Shown in pieces: positions 41,272 through 50,983 of a DNA stretch of 64,000 bases (position 1 is the stretch's first letter; every line of letters begins with the position of its first letter). The stretch spans positions 30,488-94,487 of the forward strand of contig JAFLSO010000005.1 in NCBI GenBank assembly GCA_022510925.1. Direction: 5' to 3'. The notes under the pieces are model-generated. The model saw only the letters and a program-made list of their open reading frames with translations. It was not told the DNA's origin and ran no database searches. Source of the DNA: Treponema sp. Lineage in GTDB: Bacteria > Spirochaetota > Spirochaetia > Treponematales > Treponemataceae. Position numbers and translations under genes: made by a program.

Positions 41272-44200
41272 ATGGCGGACTGCAAAACATTCCCGGACGT
41301 GCCCGCCGGCACCCCGGAAAGTAAATTCGTTCATCTCCACGTTCACTCAGACTACTCACTGCTGGACGGGGCAAGCAAGATAGACACCCTTGTGGCGCAC
41401 GCCAAAGAGCTTAACATGAAAGCGCTCGCCATAACCGACCACGGCAACATGTTCGGCGTGCTTAACTTCGAGAAACTCTGCCATAAAAACGAAATAAACC
41501 CCATCTGCGGCGAGGAATTCTATATGGCGGAGGGAAGCCGCAAGGAGCACACTCCCCTGCCGTACAGCCGTAACGGAAAGAACAAATACTCATATCATCT
41601 GATTCTCATTGCGAAAAACCAGAAAGGCTACGAGAATCTGTGCTGGCTCTCAAGCCTGGCGTACACCGAGGGCATGTATTACAAGCCGCGCATAGACTGG
41701 GAGCTTCTTCAGCGCTACCACGAGGGCCTTATCTGCCTGAGCGCGTGCGTCCAGGGGGAGATTCCGCAGGCTCTGCTGCACGGCGACACAGAGAGGGCCT
41801 ATGAGACCGCCCGCAAATACAAGGAGCTTTTCGGACGCGACCATTACTACATAGAGCTGCAGGACCACGGTCTGGAGGACCAGAAGGAAGTTGCGCCCAA
41901 GCTCATAAAACTTGCGCGCGACCTGGACATTCCGCTGGTGGTCACGAACGACATACACTACAGCCGCAAAGAGGACGCGGAGGCGCAGGACGTGCTGGTC
42001 TGCATAGGCACCAAGAAAAGCCTCAAGGACACGAACCGCATGCACTTCCAGGGCTCAGAGTGGTACATGAAGACTGAAAGCGAGATGGCCTCTCTTTTCC
42101 CGCAGTGCCCGGATGCCATTGAGAACACGCTTAAAATCGCAAGCATGTGCGACCTTACGATTTATCAGTACAGCATACAGGCTCTTAAGGACACACTGCC
42201 CGTGTACCAGATTCCCAAGGAATACGTAAGCCAGGACGCGTTCATGCTTCACATAGTAGAGGACGGGCTCAGGAAACGCTACAAGGAGCTCACAAAAGAA
42301 ATCATCGACCGCGCCATGTATGAGCTGGGCATAATCTTCAACATGGGTTTCAGCGGCTACTTTCTTATAGTGTGGGAATTCATAAACTGGTCCAAGCAGA
42401 ATAACATCCCCATAGGACCGGGACGCGGCTCCGGGGCGGGAAGCCTTGTGGCCTACGCCATGACAATCACCGACATAGACCCTTTCAGGTACAAGCTGAT
42501 TTTTGAGAGATTCCTTAACCCCGAGCGTGTCTCCATGCCTGACTTCGACGTGGACATGGACTTCGAATTCCGCCAGAGGATAATACGCCACACGGAGGAA
42601 TGGTACGGGCTTCCGCAGGTGGGCCACATAGTCACGTTCGGAACGCTTAAGGCCAAGGCGGTTATAGCGGATGTGGGGCGCGTCCTGGACATCCCGCTCA
42701 GCGAAGTGAACATGCTCAAAAAATGCATCCCGGACAGCCCCAAGGCCAGACTCAAGGACGCCTTCAGCGAGCCCACGGACAAAATGCCTGACGGCGGAAA
42801 GCTCATCCCATTCAAAGACGACCCGCGCTATCAGAAACTCTTCGAACTGTGCTTTAAGCTTGAGAACATAAACCGCAACACAGGACTGCACGCAAGCGGC
42901 ATGGTCATAGGAAAGACACCGCTTCCCAACTGGGCGCCCGTATTCCACGACGCCAAGACAGGCAACACGGCCGTACAGTACACCATGGACATAATAGAGC
43001 CGTGCGGTCTTGTGAAATTCGACTATCTGGGACTTAAGACCCTCTCCCTTATACGCTACGCGGAGGACATAATAAACAAGCACAGAAAGCCTGACGAGCC
43101 TCTGTTCCGCGCGGAGGATGTATGCGAGACGGACGAGAAGACGTTTAACCTTTTCAGCAACGGCGACACTGTGGCCGTATTCCAGTTCGAGTCCCCCGGC
43201 ATGCAGAAATGGCTCAAGCAGCTTAAGCCGCGCAGCATAGAGGAGCTGGTCGCCATGAACGCGCTCTACCGTCCCGGGCCCATGGACTACATCCCCAAGT
43301 ACATTCAGGGCAAATGGCATCCCGAGACCATACAGTACCCGGACCCGTGTCTGGAGGACATACTGAAAGAGACTTACGGAGTCATGGTATACCAGGAGCA
43401 GGTTATGCAGGTGGCGCAGAGGATAGCGGGATTCAGCCTGGGCGGAGCGGATATGCTCAGGCGCGCCATGGGTAAAAAGAAAGAGGAAATCCTCATAGGA
43501 AAGCGCAAGGAATTCGTGGAGGGCGCGATAAAGAACGGATTCACAGAGGAGCATGCGAAGGATATCTTTGAGATAATGATTCCGTTCGCCGGCTACGGAT
43601 TCAACAAAAGCCACGCCGCGGCATACTCAGTGGTGGCGTACCGCACCGGCTGGCTCAAAGCAAACAAGCCCGCAGAATTCATGGCGGCGAACCTTACGAA
43701 CGAAATCACATCCACGGATAAAATCCCATTGTACATAGAGGAGGCGCGCAAAATGGGAATACCCGTGGACGCTCCTGACGTGAACAGAAGCGACTCCATT
43801 TTTGACGTGATAGACGGACGGATTGTGTTCGGTCTGATGGGCATAAAGGGCATGGGACAGGCGGCCGCGGAGAAAATAGTGCAGGAGCGCAATCAGAACG
43901 GCCCGTACAAATCTTTCCAGGATTTTATAAGCCGCACGGATTTCCGCACCGTAAACAGAAAAGCCATAGACGTCCTTATACGGACAGGCGGTTTCGACAA
44001 TCTGGACAAGACTCGCTCCACCCTGCTCCTTAACTATGACAAGGCGATAGCATACGAGGAGAAAATCCGCTCGGGCACAAGCAACGGACAGGCGAGCCTT
44101 TTCGGCGACACCGACATACAGGAGTTCATGGAATACAAATATGAAGAGGTGGAGGAGATGCCCAGAATGGAGATGCTCAGCATGGAGAAAGAGCTCATAG

Positions 44201-44862
44201 GCTGCTATGTCTCCGGGCATCCTCTGGACGCATGGAAACCCATCATAGACAAATGCGTTACACTTAGCAGTGAGAACATGGACAGGGCCGCCAGACTGGC
44301 CAAAGCCGAGAAAGAGGCGCTTGACGCGGATCCCAGTATAAGCTGGAAGCAGAAGCGCAACGCCGGTAAGATATACACCGCCCTGGGCATGATTCAGGAT
44401 CTGCAGGTCAAAGTGAACAAAAAGGGCGAGCAGATGGCATTCGCAAAGCTCTCGGACTTCAAGGGCTCCATAAACATCACGTTCTTCTCAAACGTCTGGG
44501 GAACCGTCCGCGACAGGATTCAGGAGGAGGGAGTCTATGCGTTCAAAGGAAGGGTGGACGGCTTCAGGGACACTCCCGCGTTTCTGGTGAACAGCATGGA
44601 GGACCCTCAGAATCTGCAGGAGCAGTCCATCACATCCCTGCACATACAGATGAATTCAGGATTCAAGTCCGCGAAAGAAATTAACGTTATAAAGGATTTT
44701 TTATTTGGCGAGCAGGGCGGATGCTCAGTATATTTTCATATAGAGGCAGGCGGTAAATCATACACAGTGAAGGGAACCAGCATGCTTACGGCACCACACA
44801 CACAGAGCTTCGAGCAGAAGCTTAAGGACATGCCATTTGTTCAGGAAGTGTGGTATGAATAA
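41272..44862 (+). CDS. dnaE: DNA polymerase III subunit alpha
   Basis: 1196 residues from the ATG at 41272, which has GAGGT ahead; a codon at 41215 lies upstream of the promoter. It is the replicative polymerase of the chromosome. The N-terminal PHP domain starts Phe-Val-His-Leu-His-Val-His-Ser-Asp-Tyr-Ser. The polymerase core has Gly-Pro-Gly-Arg-Gly-Ser-Gly-Ala-Gly-Ser and the catalytic acidic Pro-Asp-Phe-Asp-Val-Asp-Met-Asp near residue 423. A beta-clamp peptide Gln-Ala-Ser-Leu-Phe lies near 942 and an OB fold follows. It is a full-length DnaE1 type without an inserted exonuclease domain. Confidence 0.96.
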   Translation: MADCKTFPDVPAGTPESKFVHLHVHSDYSLLDGASKIDTLVAHAKELNMKALAITDHGNMFGVLNFEKLCHKNEINPICGEEFYMAEGSRKEHTPLPYSRNGKNKYSYHLILIAKNQKGYENLCWLSSLAYTEGMYYKPRIDWELLQRYHEGLICLSACVQGEIPQALLHGDTERAYETARKYKELFGRDHYYIELQDHGLEDQKEVAPKLIKLARDLDIPLVVTNDIHYSRKEDAEAQDVLVCIGTKKSLKDTNRMHFQGSEWYMKTESEMASLFPQCPDAIENTLKIASMCDLTIYQYSIQALKDTLPVYQIPKEYVSQDAFMLHIVEDGLRKRYKELTKEIIDRAMYELGIIFNMGFSGYFLIVWEFINWSKQNNIPIGPGRGSGAGSLVAYAMTITDIDPFRYKLIFERFLNPERVSMPDFDVDMDFEFRQRIIRHTEEWYGLPQVGHIVTFGTLKAKAVIADVGRVLDIPLSEVNMLKKCIPDSPKARLKDAFSEPTDKMPDGGKLIPFKDDPRYQKLFELCFKLENINRNTGLHASGMVIGKTPLPNWAPVFHDAKTGNTAVQYTMDIIEPCGLVKFDYLGLKTLSLIRYAEDIINKHRKPDEPLFRAEDVCETDEKTFNLFSNGDTVAVFQFESPGMQKWLKQLKPRSIEELVAMNALYRPGPMDYIPKYIQGKWHPETIQYPDPCLEDILKETYGVMVYQEQVMQVAQRIAGFSLGGADMLRRAMGKKKEEILIGKRKEFVEGAIKNGFTEEHAKDIFEIMIPFAGYGFNKSHAAAYSVVAYRTGWLKANKPAEFMAANLTNEITSTDKIPLYIEEARKMGIPVDAPDVNRSDSIFDVIDGRIVFGLMGIKGMGQAAAEKIVQERNQNGPYKSFQDFISRTDFRTVNRKAIDVLIRTGGFDNLDKTRSTLLLNYDKAIAYEEKIRSGTSNGQASLFGDTDIQEFMEYKYEEVEEMPRMEMLSMEKELIGCYVSGHPLDAWKPIIDKCVTLSSENMDRAARLAKAEKEALDADPSISWKQKRNAGKIYTALGMIQDLQVKVNKKGEQMAFAKLSDFKGSINITFFSNVWGTVRDRIQEEGVYAFKGRVDGFRDTPAFLVNSMEDPQNLQEQSITSLHIQMNSGFKSAKEINVIKDFLFGEQGGCSVYFHIEAGGKSYTVKGTSMLTAPHTQSFEQKLKDMPFVQEVWYE

Positions 44863-44934
44863 AGATTACATCACGGGCGCCCCATCCCCGGAGGCAGGGC
44901 CTTCGCACGGCGGAGCATTCCACAGGAGATTCTA

Positions 44935-45531
44935 ATGCAGATTGTATTCAGTACGCTTTCTATTTTGCTTTCAGTATACACTTTCCTTTGCTTCATAAGG
45001 ATTATACTCACATGGATTCCCGGGCTCGCCTACAGCAGGTTCACATACTTCCTTGCAAGGATAACGGACCCGTACCTGAATTTATTCCGCGGAATAAAGT
45101 GGCTCCGGCTGGGAAGCTTTGACTTTACGCCCGCGGTGGGATTCTGCCTGCTGAGCGTGGCATCCACCCTGCTGGCGCAGTTCTCCCGGATGGGACATTT
45201 CACAGCAGGCTCCATACTGGCCATGGCGGTGAGAATGTTCTGGTCCATGATATCATCCATCATCACTTTCATAATCATACTTTTTCTGGTGCGTTTCATA
45301 ATAATCCTCATACGCAAAGACAGCTATTATTCCGGCAGCTACATAATGGAGCAGATAGACCATTCCATAGCGCCGCTGGCCCATAACATCTCAAAGGTGT
45401 TCACTGGCGGAAGAAAAATCACGTACAAGACCGCGCTTATAATCTCAGCCGCGGCACTCTTTCTTCTCCAGCTTGCGGGCGGCTTCCTGTTCAACTGGAT
45501 AGCATCGCTTCTTATCATGCTGCCGCTGTAG
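44935..45531 (+). CDS. YggT family membrane protein
   Basis: 198 residues with about four hydrophobic segments, arranged as a duplicated YggT domain. Each half carries the family's short Arg-x-Ile-Leu-Thr-Trp/Arg-Phe-Ile-Ile-Ile pattern and the first half has the Asp-Pro-Tyr-Leu segment. YggT proteins are inner-membrane proteins of poorly known function, associated with osmotic stress and, in Gram-positives, with division. AGGAG lies before the ATG. It is between dnaE and recG, all on one strand. Confidence 0.75.
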   Translation: MQIVFSTLSILLSVYTFLCFIRIILTWIPGLAYSRFTYFLARITDPYLNLFRGIKWLRLGSFDFTPAVGFCLLSVASTLLAQFSRMGHFTAGSILAMAVRMFWSMISSIITFIIILFLVRFIIILIRKDSYYSGSYIMEQIDHSIAPLAHNISKVFTGGRKITYKTALIISAAALFLLQLAGGFLFNWIASLLIMLPL

Positions 45532-45545
45532 CCGCCCTGCCCCGC

Positions 45546-47801
45546 ATGAGACTTAAAGATTTTTGCGCCACCGTGGAATCCCTTAGCGGCGTAGGTCCCA
45601 AGGCCGCAGGGCTTTTCGCCAGAATGGGTATATTCACAGTGGCTGACCTGCTCTCCACTTTTCCGCGCGACTATGAGGACAGGACTAGGCGTGTCTCCCT
45701 GCATGAATTCGCATCGTCTCCCAAAGTGAACACAATCTGCAAAGTCACGGCGCACACATGGTTCGGCTACGGCAGGATGAGGACTCTAAAAATCGCCGTA
45801 ACGGACGGAAGCGCCAACGCCTGGCTGGTGGCGTTCAACCGTCCTTTTCTGCAGCAGGCCCTTCCGGAAGGAAGCATAATACAAGTCACCGGAAAATTCG
45901 AGGTAAGGTATAATGAGCTTCAGAGCACATCGTTTGAGGCGGAGCGCATAGCCTACAGCGGGGAGCTTTCCGACTGGCAGGACAAAGCCATTCCAAACGG
46001 TGCCGTGCTTCCAGTCTATCCGCTCACAGAAGGACTCTCCCAGAAAAAATTCCGAAGCGCCATAAAAACCGCACTCAGGCTGTACGGCAAGAGCATAGAG
46101 AACGAGATTCCCGGGCACATAATAAAAGAGCGGGGGCTCCTTCAAAAATCACAGGCCGTTCTCCTCATACACGAGCCGCAGAGCATATCGCAGGCGCAGG
46201 AGGCGCGGCAGACCCTCATCTACGAGGAGCTCTTTCTGTTCGAGAAAAAAATGGCGCAGCGCGCTCTGGAGCACAGGGGAACTCTCCCCACGCTCTCACA
46301 GGCGGCGGTGTTCGACAGCGCGCAGGGTGCGCCTGACGCAGGAAAAGAATTATCCGTGCCGCAGGAAAGCGGGCGCATTGCAGAGGAGCGGTTCATAAAA
46401 AGTCTTTCTCCGCGCCAGAAGCAGCTAATGGACCGCCTGCCGTTCAAGCTCACTTCGGGGCAGATGGCCTCCATAACGGAGATGAATTATGAGATTGACA
46501 GGAGCAACGAGGACCTGAACACGCTCAAGAACTTCCCGGAGAAACTGACCGGCAATCCGTTCAACATGCAGCGCCTGGTTCAGGGCGACGTGGGAAGCGG
46601 AAAAACACTGGTTGCATTCTTCGTGTGCCTGCGTGAGATAGACTACGGCGGACAATGCGCGCTGATGGCGCCCACGGAGCTTCTTGCGCGTCAGCATGCG
46701 GAGAACGCCGCAAGGCTGCTTGAGCCGGTGGGAGTTAGAGTCGCGTTCCTTACGGGAAACCTTAAGTCCAAAGGCAGGGAGCTTCTGGTAAACGCGCTTA
46801 AAGACGGCGACATAAACATAGTGGTGGGAACACACGCGCTTTTCAGCAGAAACATAATGTACAAGAACCTTACGCTGGCGGTCATAGACGAGCAGCACCG
46901 CTTCGGGGTAGCGCAGCGCGATAGCATAGTGGCAAAAGGCAGGGTGACAAACGGCATCCACACGCACGCGCCCGACACCGTGATGATGAGCGCCACGCCC
47001 ATCCCCCAGACACTTGCGCTCACGGCGTTCGGAGACCTGGACATAAGCACCATACGCACCATGCCCGGCGGAAGGCTTCCCATAAAAACATACCTAAGCG
47101 TCATGGGCCACGAGCAGAATGTCTATGCGGCGGTGCGAAAGGAGATTGACGCGGGGCATCAGGCGTATTTTGTATATCCGCGTATAGGAGACGATGATGA
47201 GGACGCCACGCCCGGAACAGCGCAGGCAAATCCCGGCAGGGACACCATAAAGAGCGCGGAGGAGATGTACGGTTTTCTTAGCGGCTCGGTGTATCCCGGA
47301 ACAAAATGCGCCCTCATCCACAGCAAGATAGACGAGGAGGAGCAGCACAGGATTCTGGATGATTTCAGGGAAGGGAAGATTCAGGTTCTGGTCGCGACCA
47401 CAGTGGTGGAGGTGGGCGTTGACGTTCCTAACGCCACATGCATGGTCATAGAGCATGCCGACAGGTTCGGGCTTGCGGAGCTGCACCAGCTGCGCGGGCG
47501 AGTGGGGCGCGGAAACTTGCAGGGCTACTGCTTTCTAATCTACGGAAAAAACATAACGCCCGACGGCATAGAGCGCATGAAAGCGCTCAGAGAAAGCACG
47601 GACGGCTTTAGAATCGCGGAGCAGGATTTGATTCTGCGCGGACCGGGACAGGTGTCCGGCACACAGCAGTCAGGCTACCTTACGCTAAGCATAGCGGACC
47701 TCGCGCGCGACAAGGACATCCTCATAAAGGCCCGCTACGATGCGTTCACGGAGCTACAGAAAAACGGGGGCGGTATGAGTCCTCAGAATCCGCCAGCGTA
47801 A
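45546..47801 (+). CDS. recG: ATP-dependent DNA helicase RecG
   Basis: 751 residues. It remodels stalled replication forks and Holliday junctions. The N-terminal wedge OB domain spans about 60-150. The helicase core has Walker A Gly-Asp-Val-Gly-Ser-Gly-Lys-Thr near 351, Asp-Glu-Gln-His-Arg-Phe near 448, and Gly-Arg-Val-Gly-Arg-Gly near 650. The ATG at 45546 follows the YggT stop by 14 nt, so the pair is co-transcribed. Its stop codon lies 2 nt from the convergent sigma-factor gene with no room for a terminator. Confidence 0.95.
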   Translation: MRLKDFCATVESLSGVGPKAAGLFARMGIFTVADLLSTFPRDYEDRTRRVSLHEFASSPKVNTICKVTAHTWFGYGRMRTLKIAVTDGSANAWLVAFNRPFLQQALPEGSIIQVTGKFEVRYNELQSTSFEAERIAYSGELSDWQDKAIPNGAVLPVYPLTEGLSQKKFRSAIKTALRLYGKSIENEIPGHIIKERGLLQKSQAVLLIHEPQSISQAQEARQTLIYEELFLFEKKMAQRALEHRGTLPTLSQAAVFDSAQGAPDAGKELSVPQESGRIAEERFIKSLSPRQKQLMDRLPFKLTSGQMASITEMNYEIDRSNEDLNTLKNFPEKLTGNPFNMQRLVQGDVGSGKTLVAFFVCLREIDYGGQCALMAPTELLARQHAENAARLLEPVGVRVAFLTGNLKSKGRELLVNALKDGDINIVVGTHALFSRNIMYKNLTLAVIDEQHRFGVAQRDSIVAKGRVTNGIHTHAPDTVMMSATPIPQTLALTAFGDLDISTIRTMPGGRLPIKTYLSVMGHEQNVYAAVRKEIDAGHQAYFVYPRIGDDDEDATPGTAQANPGRDTIKSAEEMYGFLSGSVYPGTKCALIHSKIDEEEQHRILDDFREGKIQVLVATTVVEVGVDVPNATCMVIEHADRFGLAELHQLRGRVGRGNLQGYCFLIYGKNITPDGIERMKALRESTDGFRIAEQDLILRGPGQVSGTQQSGYLTLSIADLARDKDILIKARYDAFTELQKNGGGMSPQNPPA

Positions 47802-47803
47802 AA

Positions 47804-48643
47804 TCACGCCACGTATGACTCCAGGCGGCTCATGCGCGCGGGATGCTGCATGCGCACAATGGCGCGTTTCTCTATCTGGCGGATCCGCTCCTTGGTAAGA
47901 TTGCAGACATCGCCCACCTCCTTAAGGCTCATGGGCTTTGTGCCGTCCAGTCCGTAGCGCAGGCGGATGACTTTCTCCTCGTTAGGCTTCAGAGAGCCCA
48001 GCACATCGTCTATGTCGTCCCTCATGGCGCATGATATGGCGGCCTCCTCCGGGCGGGCGTTCTGCGTGTCCTCAAGGAAATCTCCCAGCCTGCTCACGGA
48101 GCCGTCAGAGCCTGACACCTGAGAATCCAGGCTGACCATCTCGCGGCTTAAGTTTATCATCTCGCGCACATGGGATGTCTCCATGCCCAGCATGGCGCCT
48201 ATCTCCTCTATCTCCTGCTCCTCCGTCTTACGTCCCGCTACCGCTTTCCGGGCCTTCTCTATCTTAACCAGCTCGTTGGCGCGGTTCAGAGGCAGACGGA
48301 TGGCGCGGCTTTTCTCGCACACGGCCTTAAGTATTGACTGCCGTATCCACCACACCGCGTAAGATATAAAATGATAGCCCTTTGAGACATCGAAGCGGTC
48401 TATGGCGGTAAGGAGCCCCAGGTTCCCCTCGCTTATCAGATCGATTAAATCTATGCCTTTGTTCTGGTATTTTTTAGCCACGTTCACCACGAATCTAAGA
48501 TTCGCGCTCACAATCTTATCCTTGGCGGACTTATCTCCGGCGGCAGCCCTCACGGCAAGCTCGGTCTCCTCCTCGTGGGTCAAAAGCGGAATGCGGTTAA
48601 TCTCTTTAAGGTACATGTTCAAAACATTCTCATCGTTAAGCAT
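47804..48643 (-). CDS. Sigma-70 family RNA polymerase sigma factor, short form
   Basis: 279 residues, with regions 1.2, 2, 3 and 4 but no region 1.1, so it is smaller than a primary RpoD. Region 2 has Asn-Leu-Arg-Phe-Val-Val-Asn-Val-Ala and the Ile-Ser-Glu-Gly-Asn-Leu-Gly-Leu segment with Trp-Trp-Ile-Arg-Gln; region 4 ends in Lys-Glu-Arg-Ile-Arg-Gln-Ile-Glu. I recall a similar gene beside groES in T. pallidum, where it is called sigma-43. It could be a group 2 or RpoS-like factor. AGGGAGG precedes the ATG. A sigma-54-like motif lies about 30 nt upstream. Confidence 0.88.
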   Translation of the reverse strand: MLNDENVLNMYLKEINRIPLLTHEEETELAVRAAAGDKSAKDKIVSANLRFVVNVAKKYQNKGIDLIDLISEGNLGLLTAIDRFDVSKGYHFISYAVWWIRQSILKAVCEKSRAIRLPLNRANELVKIEKARKAVAGRKTEEQEIEEIGAMLGMETSHVREMINLSREMVSLDSQVSGSDGSVSRLGDFLEDTQNARPEEAAISCAMRDDIDDVLGSLKPNEEKVIRLRYGLDGTKPMSLKEVGDVCNLTKERIRQIEKRAIVRMQHPARMSRLESYVA

Positions 48644-48674
48644 TTTTCAGCCTCCCTTGTCTGCGCTTATACAA

Positions 48675-48692
48675 TAGCAGGAAGCATGCCAA
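48675..48692 (-). promoter_or_regulatory. Sigma-54-like motif upstream of the sigma-factor gene
   Basis: On the minus strand TTGGCATGCTTCCTGCTA: GG and GC with 10 nt between, as in the -24/-12 elements (TGGCAC-N5-TTGCA consensus). A sigma-70 reading also exists (TTGGCA with TATAAG at 15 nt), but its spacing is short. Which is used is undecided. Confidence 0.4.
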
Positions 48693-48805
48693 GTCCTGAG
48701 TTTCTGCTTTTTTCGCAGATAAAACGGCATTCTGATGAGTTTCCGGGGATTTTCTGGGCATTCTTGCGGCAGACAAGTGGCATTTTGACGCCATGCCGCA
48801 CTCAG

Positions 48806-48837
48806 AATAAAAAAAGTGCGCCATTATGACGCACTTT
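48806..48837 (-). terminator. Terminator of groES
   Basis: On the minus strand AAAGTGCG and CGCACTTT arms (48813-48820 and 48830-48837) form a perfect 8-bp stem with a 9-nt loop, followed by a T-run (48806-48812). It separates groES from the sigma-factor gene. Confidence 0.8.
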
Positions 48838-48857
48838 ATTGCAAACAGAGGACAGAA

Positions 48858-49130
48858 TTATTCGATTACAGCGATTATGTCGGACTGCTTAAGGATAAGA
48901 TAGTCCGCGCCGTCCACTTTTATGCTCGTGCCGGAGTATTTATCGTACAGAACCCTCTCGCCCTTTTTCACGATGATGGGATCCTTCTCGGTTCCGGGTC
49001 CCACGGCCTCCACCACGGCCTCCTGGGTTTTCTCCTGGGCCTGGGCGGGGATGATTATTCCGCTCGCTGTCTTTGATTCTGCCTCAACCTGTTTTACTAG
49101 AACGCGGTCAGCCAAAGGTCTGATTTTCAT
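48858..49130 (-). CDS. groES: Co-chaperonin GroES
   Basis: 90 residues, a full-length heptameric lid for GroEL. It begins Met-Lys-Ile-Arg-Pro-Leu-Ala-Asp-Arg-Val and has the mobile-loop segment Ser-Gly-Ile-Ile-Ile-Pro near residue 25. groEL is not adjacent, which matches the split arrangement I recall in treponemes. GGAGG precedes the ATG. No CIRCE (HrcA) element is visible upstream. Confidence 0.96.
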   Translation of the reverse strand: MKIRPLADRVLVKQVEAESKTASGIIIPAQAQEKTQEAVVEAVGPGTEKDPIIVKKGERVLYDKYSGTSIKVDGADYLILKQSDIIAVIE

Positions 49131-49171
49131 TATGCTCCTCCAAATACGGTTTTAAATTTTCTGTTAGGTAT

Positions 49172-49200
49172 AAGATAATAATTCCGCGGCAAATCGTCAA
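49172..49200 (-). promoter_or_regulatory. Promoter of groES
   Basis: On the minus strand TTGACG (49195-49200), 17 nt, TATCTT (49172-49177). The leader to the ATG is about 35 nt. No heat-shock inverted repeat is present. Confidence 0.55.
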
Positions 49201-49225
49201 CTTTCCCCGGCTTATTTTTATCATT

Positions 49226-50980
49226 TTATTTGGCGCGGATTTTTTTCAGCAGGACCCTGGCCTTGTTGTGGTTCTCGTTCAGGCTGAGCGCGTACTGAAG
49301 GCTCCTTATGGCGCTGCGGTCATCTCCCGTGCCGGACTGAAGCTCCGCCAGGCGGTAAAGAATCTCCGCTTTCTGCGCGGCGTTCAGGCTAAGTCCGGAC
49401 GCCTTGTTAAGGCACAGAAGGGCCTCCGATATGTTTCCCACAGCGCTGTAGACCGCGCCCAAATTCACCAGAGCGCGCACCACGGCATCGCTTTTCCCGT
49501 AAGTCTCCGCGATGTATGAGTACAGCCGCAGGCATGACGAGCTGTCACCGCCAAGCGCGCTGAACCATGCGGCGCACTCGCATTCCCACAGCCTCATCCT
49601 GCCGGGATTCTCCGCCCACACAAAATCCGCGCCGTATTTTTGCAGTATATAGTTCCTGAAAAGCTCCCCGGCGTCCTCATGCGCGTCGTTCTGCAGAAGG
49701 GTAAGCACACAGTACCTCACAATCTCCTCGGGATACTCGGCGGGCCCTGTCTGGTTTCGCTCCAGAAGCTTCCACACACGGCTTGTCCTCTGCAGCTTCT
49801 CGGAGTCCTTGTCCAGCATGTCTTCCAGTCTTTCATTGAGCACTATGATTTCAGGATCGTGCACCGCCTCTATGGCCAGCCGGATGCGGTCCCGCGCATC
49901 CTGAATGAGCACGGCTGGACGCATATCATTCCTTTCCATGCCCAGGGTCTTAAGCCCCGCTTTTCTTATGAGCGAGTAAACCTTATCCTCACCGGGCCTG
50001 CCTAAAGTCTCAAGCGCGCATTCCGCGTACAGGGCAAGCGCGGGCTCATACAGCGGAAACTCATTCACGGCATCCCCGGCGAGCAAGAATTCCGCCTGCA
50101 CGTTTTCGCCACGCTTCTCGTAGAGCGCGCTGTTCACGTAAAAAAGAGGAAGAACGGAGATTCCTCCCGGAACGGCAGACTCATCCTCCGCGGAGCCTGA
50201 GTTCATTACGGCGTCAAGAATCTCCGTGCGGACGGCATGGCACTCATCCTCAAAATCCAGCAGGAAAAGGGAGTCGCACAGAAGCGCACGGCTCTCAAGG
50301 CTAGCACCGTTCTGAAGAATTGCCTCAGACTCCGCATAGCCTGCGCTGTCATAAAAAACGGTTCCCCAGAACAGAATGTCTTTCTCGGAGGAGGCCCTGC
50401 CGGGATAAAGGGAGCGCGCACCATGGGAATCTCCGCGCATCATAAGAAGAGACGCGGAGTTAACCAGCCAACGAGGCTCCCTGCTGGTGCGCCATGCCTG
50501 ATTGTATATGTCTATGAAACGCTCCCCGTAGAACGACTCCTCGGGCATTCCCTCCGAAAGTGCCTTCCTAAGGACGCATTCCGCGTAGATTCCTGAGTAT
50601 TCAGTGGAAGAAAGGCATTCGGAAAATTCCAGCGCCTCATCCAGGCGGTTATCGTGCAGCAGGAAATTTGAGTAGACTGCGGAGAGTTCGGGATTTCCCT
50701 GCAATTTCCTAAGGCTCTTAAGCATGTATTTTTCCGCGCGCTCGGCCTCTCCCAAATGAACGTAGCGCCTGTATATTCCCAGGCGCTCATAGGATGAATA
50801 CGCTTTTTTCTCCAGCCGCTTAAGCTCTTTCATGGCATCCTGCGCGGAGCCTGACGCCACCATGGAGTCCACCAGCTCCAGGCGTGTGACTAAAGACGAG
50901 CCTTCCGAGCGCGAGGAGCATGAGGCTAAGAAAATAAAAAATGGCAACGCAACGGCTACCATAATTCTGTCTCTCCTCAT
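49226..50980 (-). CDS. TPR-repeat lipoprotein
   Basis: 584 residues. The signal peptide ends in Phe-Leu-Ala-Ser-Cys near residue 21, a lipobox. The rest is helical, with tetratricopeptide-like repeats that are clearest at 85-125 and in the last 120 residues (for example Leu-Val-Asn-Leu-Gly-Ala-Val-Tyr). No enzyme domain is recognised. TPR lipoproteins usually serve as envelope scaffolds or assembly factors. It starts 3 nt after the nusB stop, so it belongs to that operon; a link to nusB in function is unlikely. Confidence 0.8.
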   Translation of the reverse strand: MRRDRIMVAVALPFFIFLASCSSRSEGSSLVTRLELVDSMVASGSAQDAMKELKRLEKKAYSSYERLGIYRRYVHLGEAERAEKYMLKSLRKLQGNPELSAVYSNFLLHDNRLDEALEFSECLSSTEYSGIYAECVLRKALSEGMPEESFYGERFIDIYNQAWRTSREPRWLVNSASLLMMRGDSHGARSLYPGRASSEKDILFWGTVFYDSAGYAESEAILQNGASLESRALLCDSLFLLDFEDECHAVRTEILDAVMNSGSAEDESAVPGGISVLPLFYVNSALYEKRGENVQAEFLLAGDAVNEFPLYEPALALYAECALETLGRPGEDKVYSLIRKAGLKTLGMERNDMRPAVLIQDARDRIRLAIEAVHDPEIIVLNERLEDMLDKDSEKLQRTSRVWKLLERNQTGPAEYPEEIVRYCVLTLLQNDAHEDAGELFRNYILQKYGADFVWAENPGRMRLWECECAAWFSALGGDSSSCLRLYSYIAETYGKSDAVVRALVNLGAVYSAVGNISEALLCLNKASGLSLNAAQKAEILYRLAELQSGTGDDRSAIRSLQYALSLNENHNKARVLLKKIRAK

Positions 50981-50983
50981 CCG

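Noticed and set aside
42055-43614. A 519-codon open frame antisense to dnaE
   Set aside because: It mirrors the codon bias of dnaE, has no recognisable domain and no ribosome site; dnaE itself is unequivocal.
48780-48860. Possible CIRCE heat-shock element near groES
   Set aside because: No TTAGCACTC-N9-GAGTGCTAA-like repeat is present; the inverted repeat here has a T-run and is a terminator.
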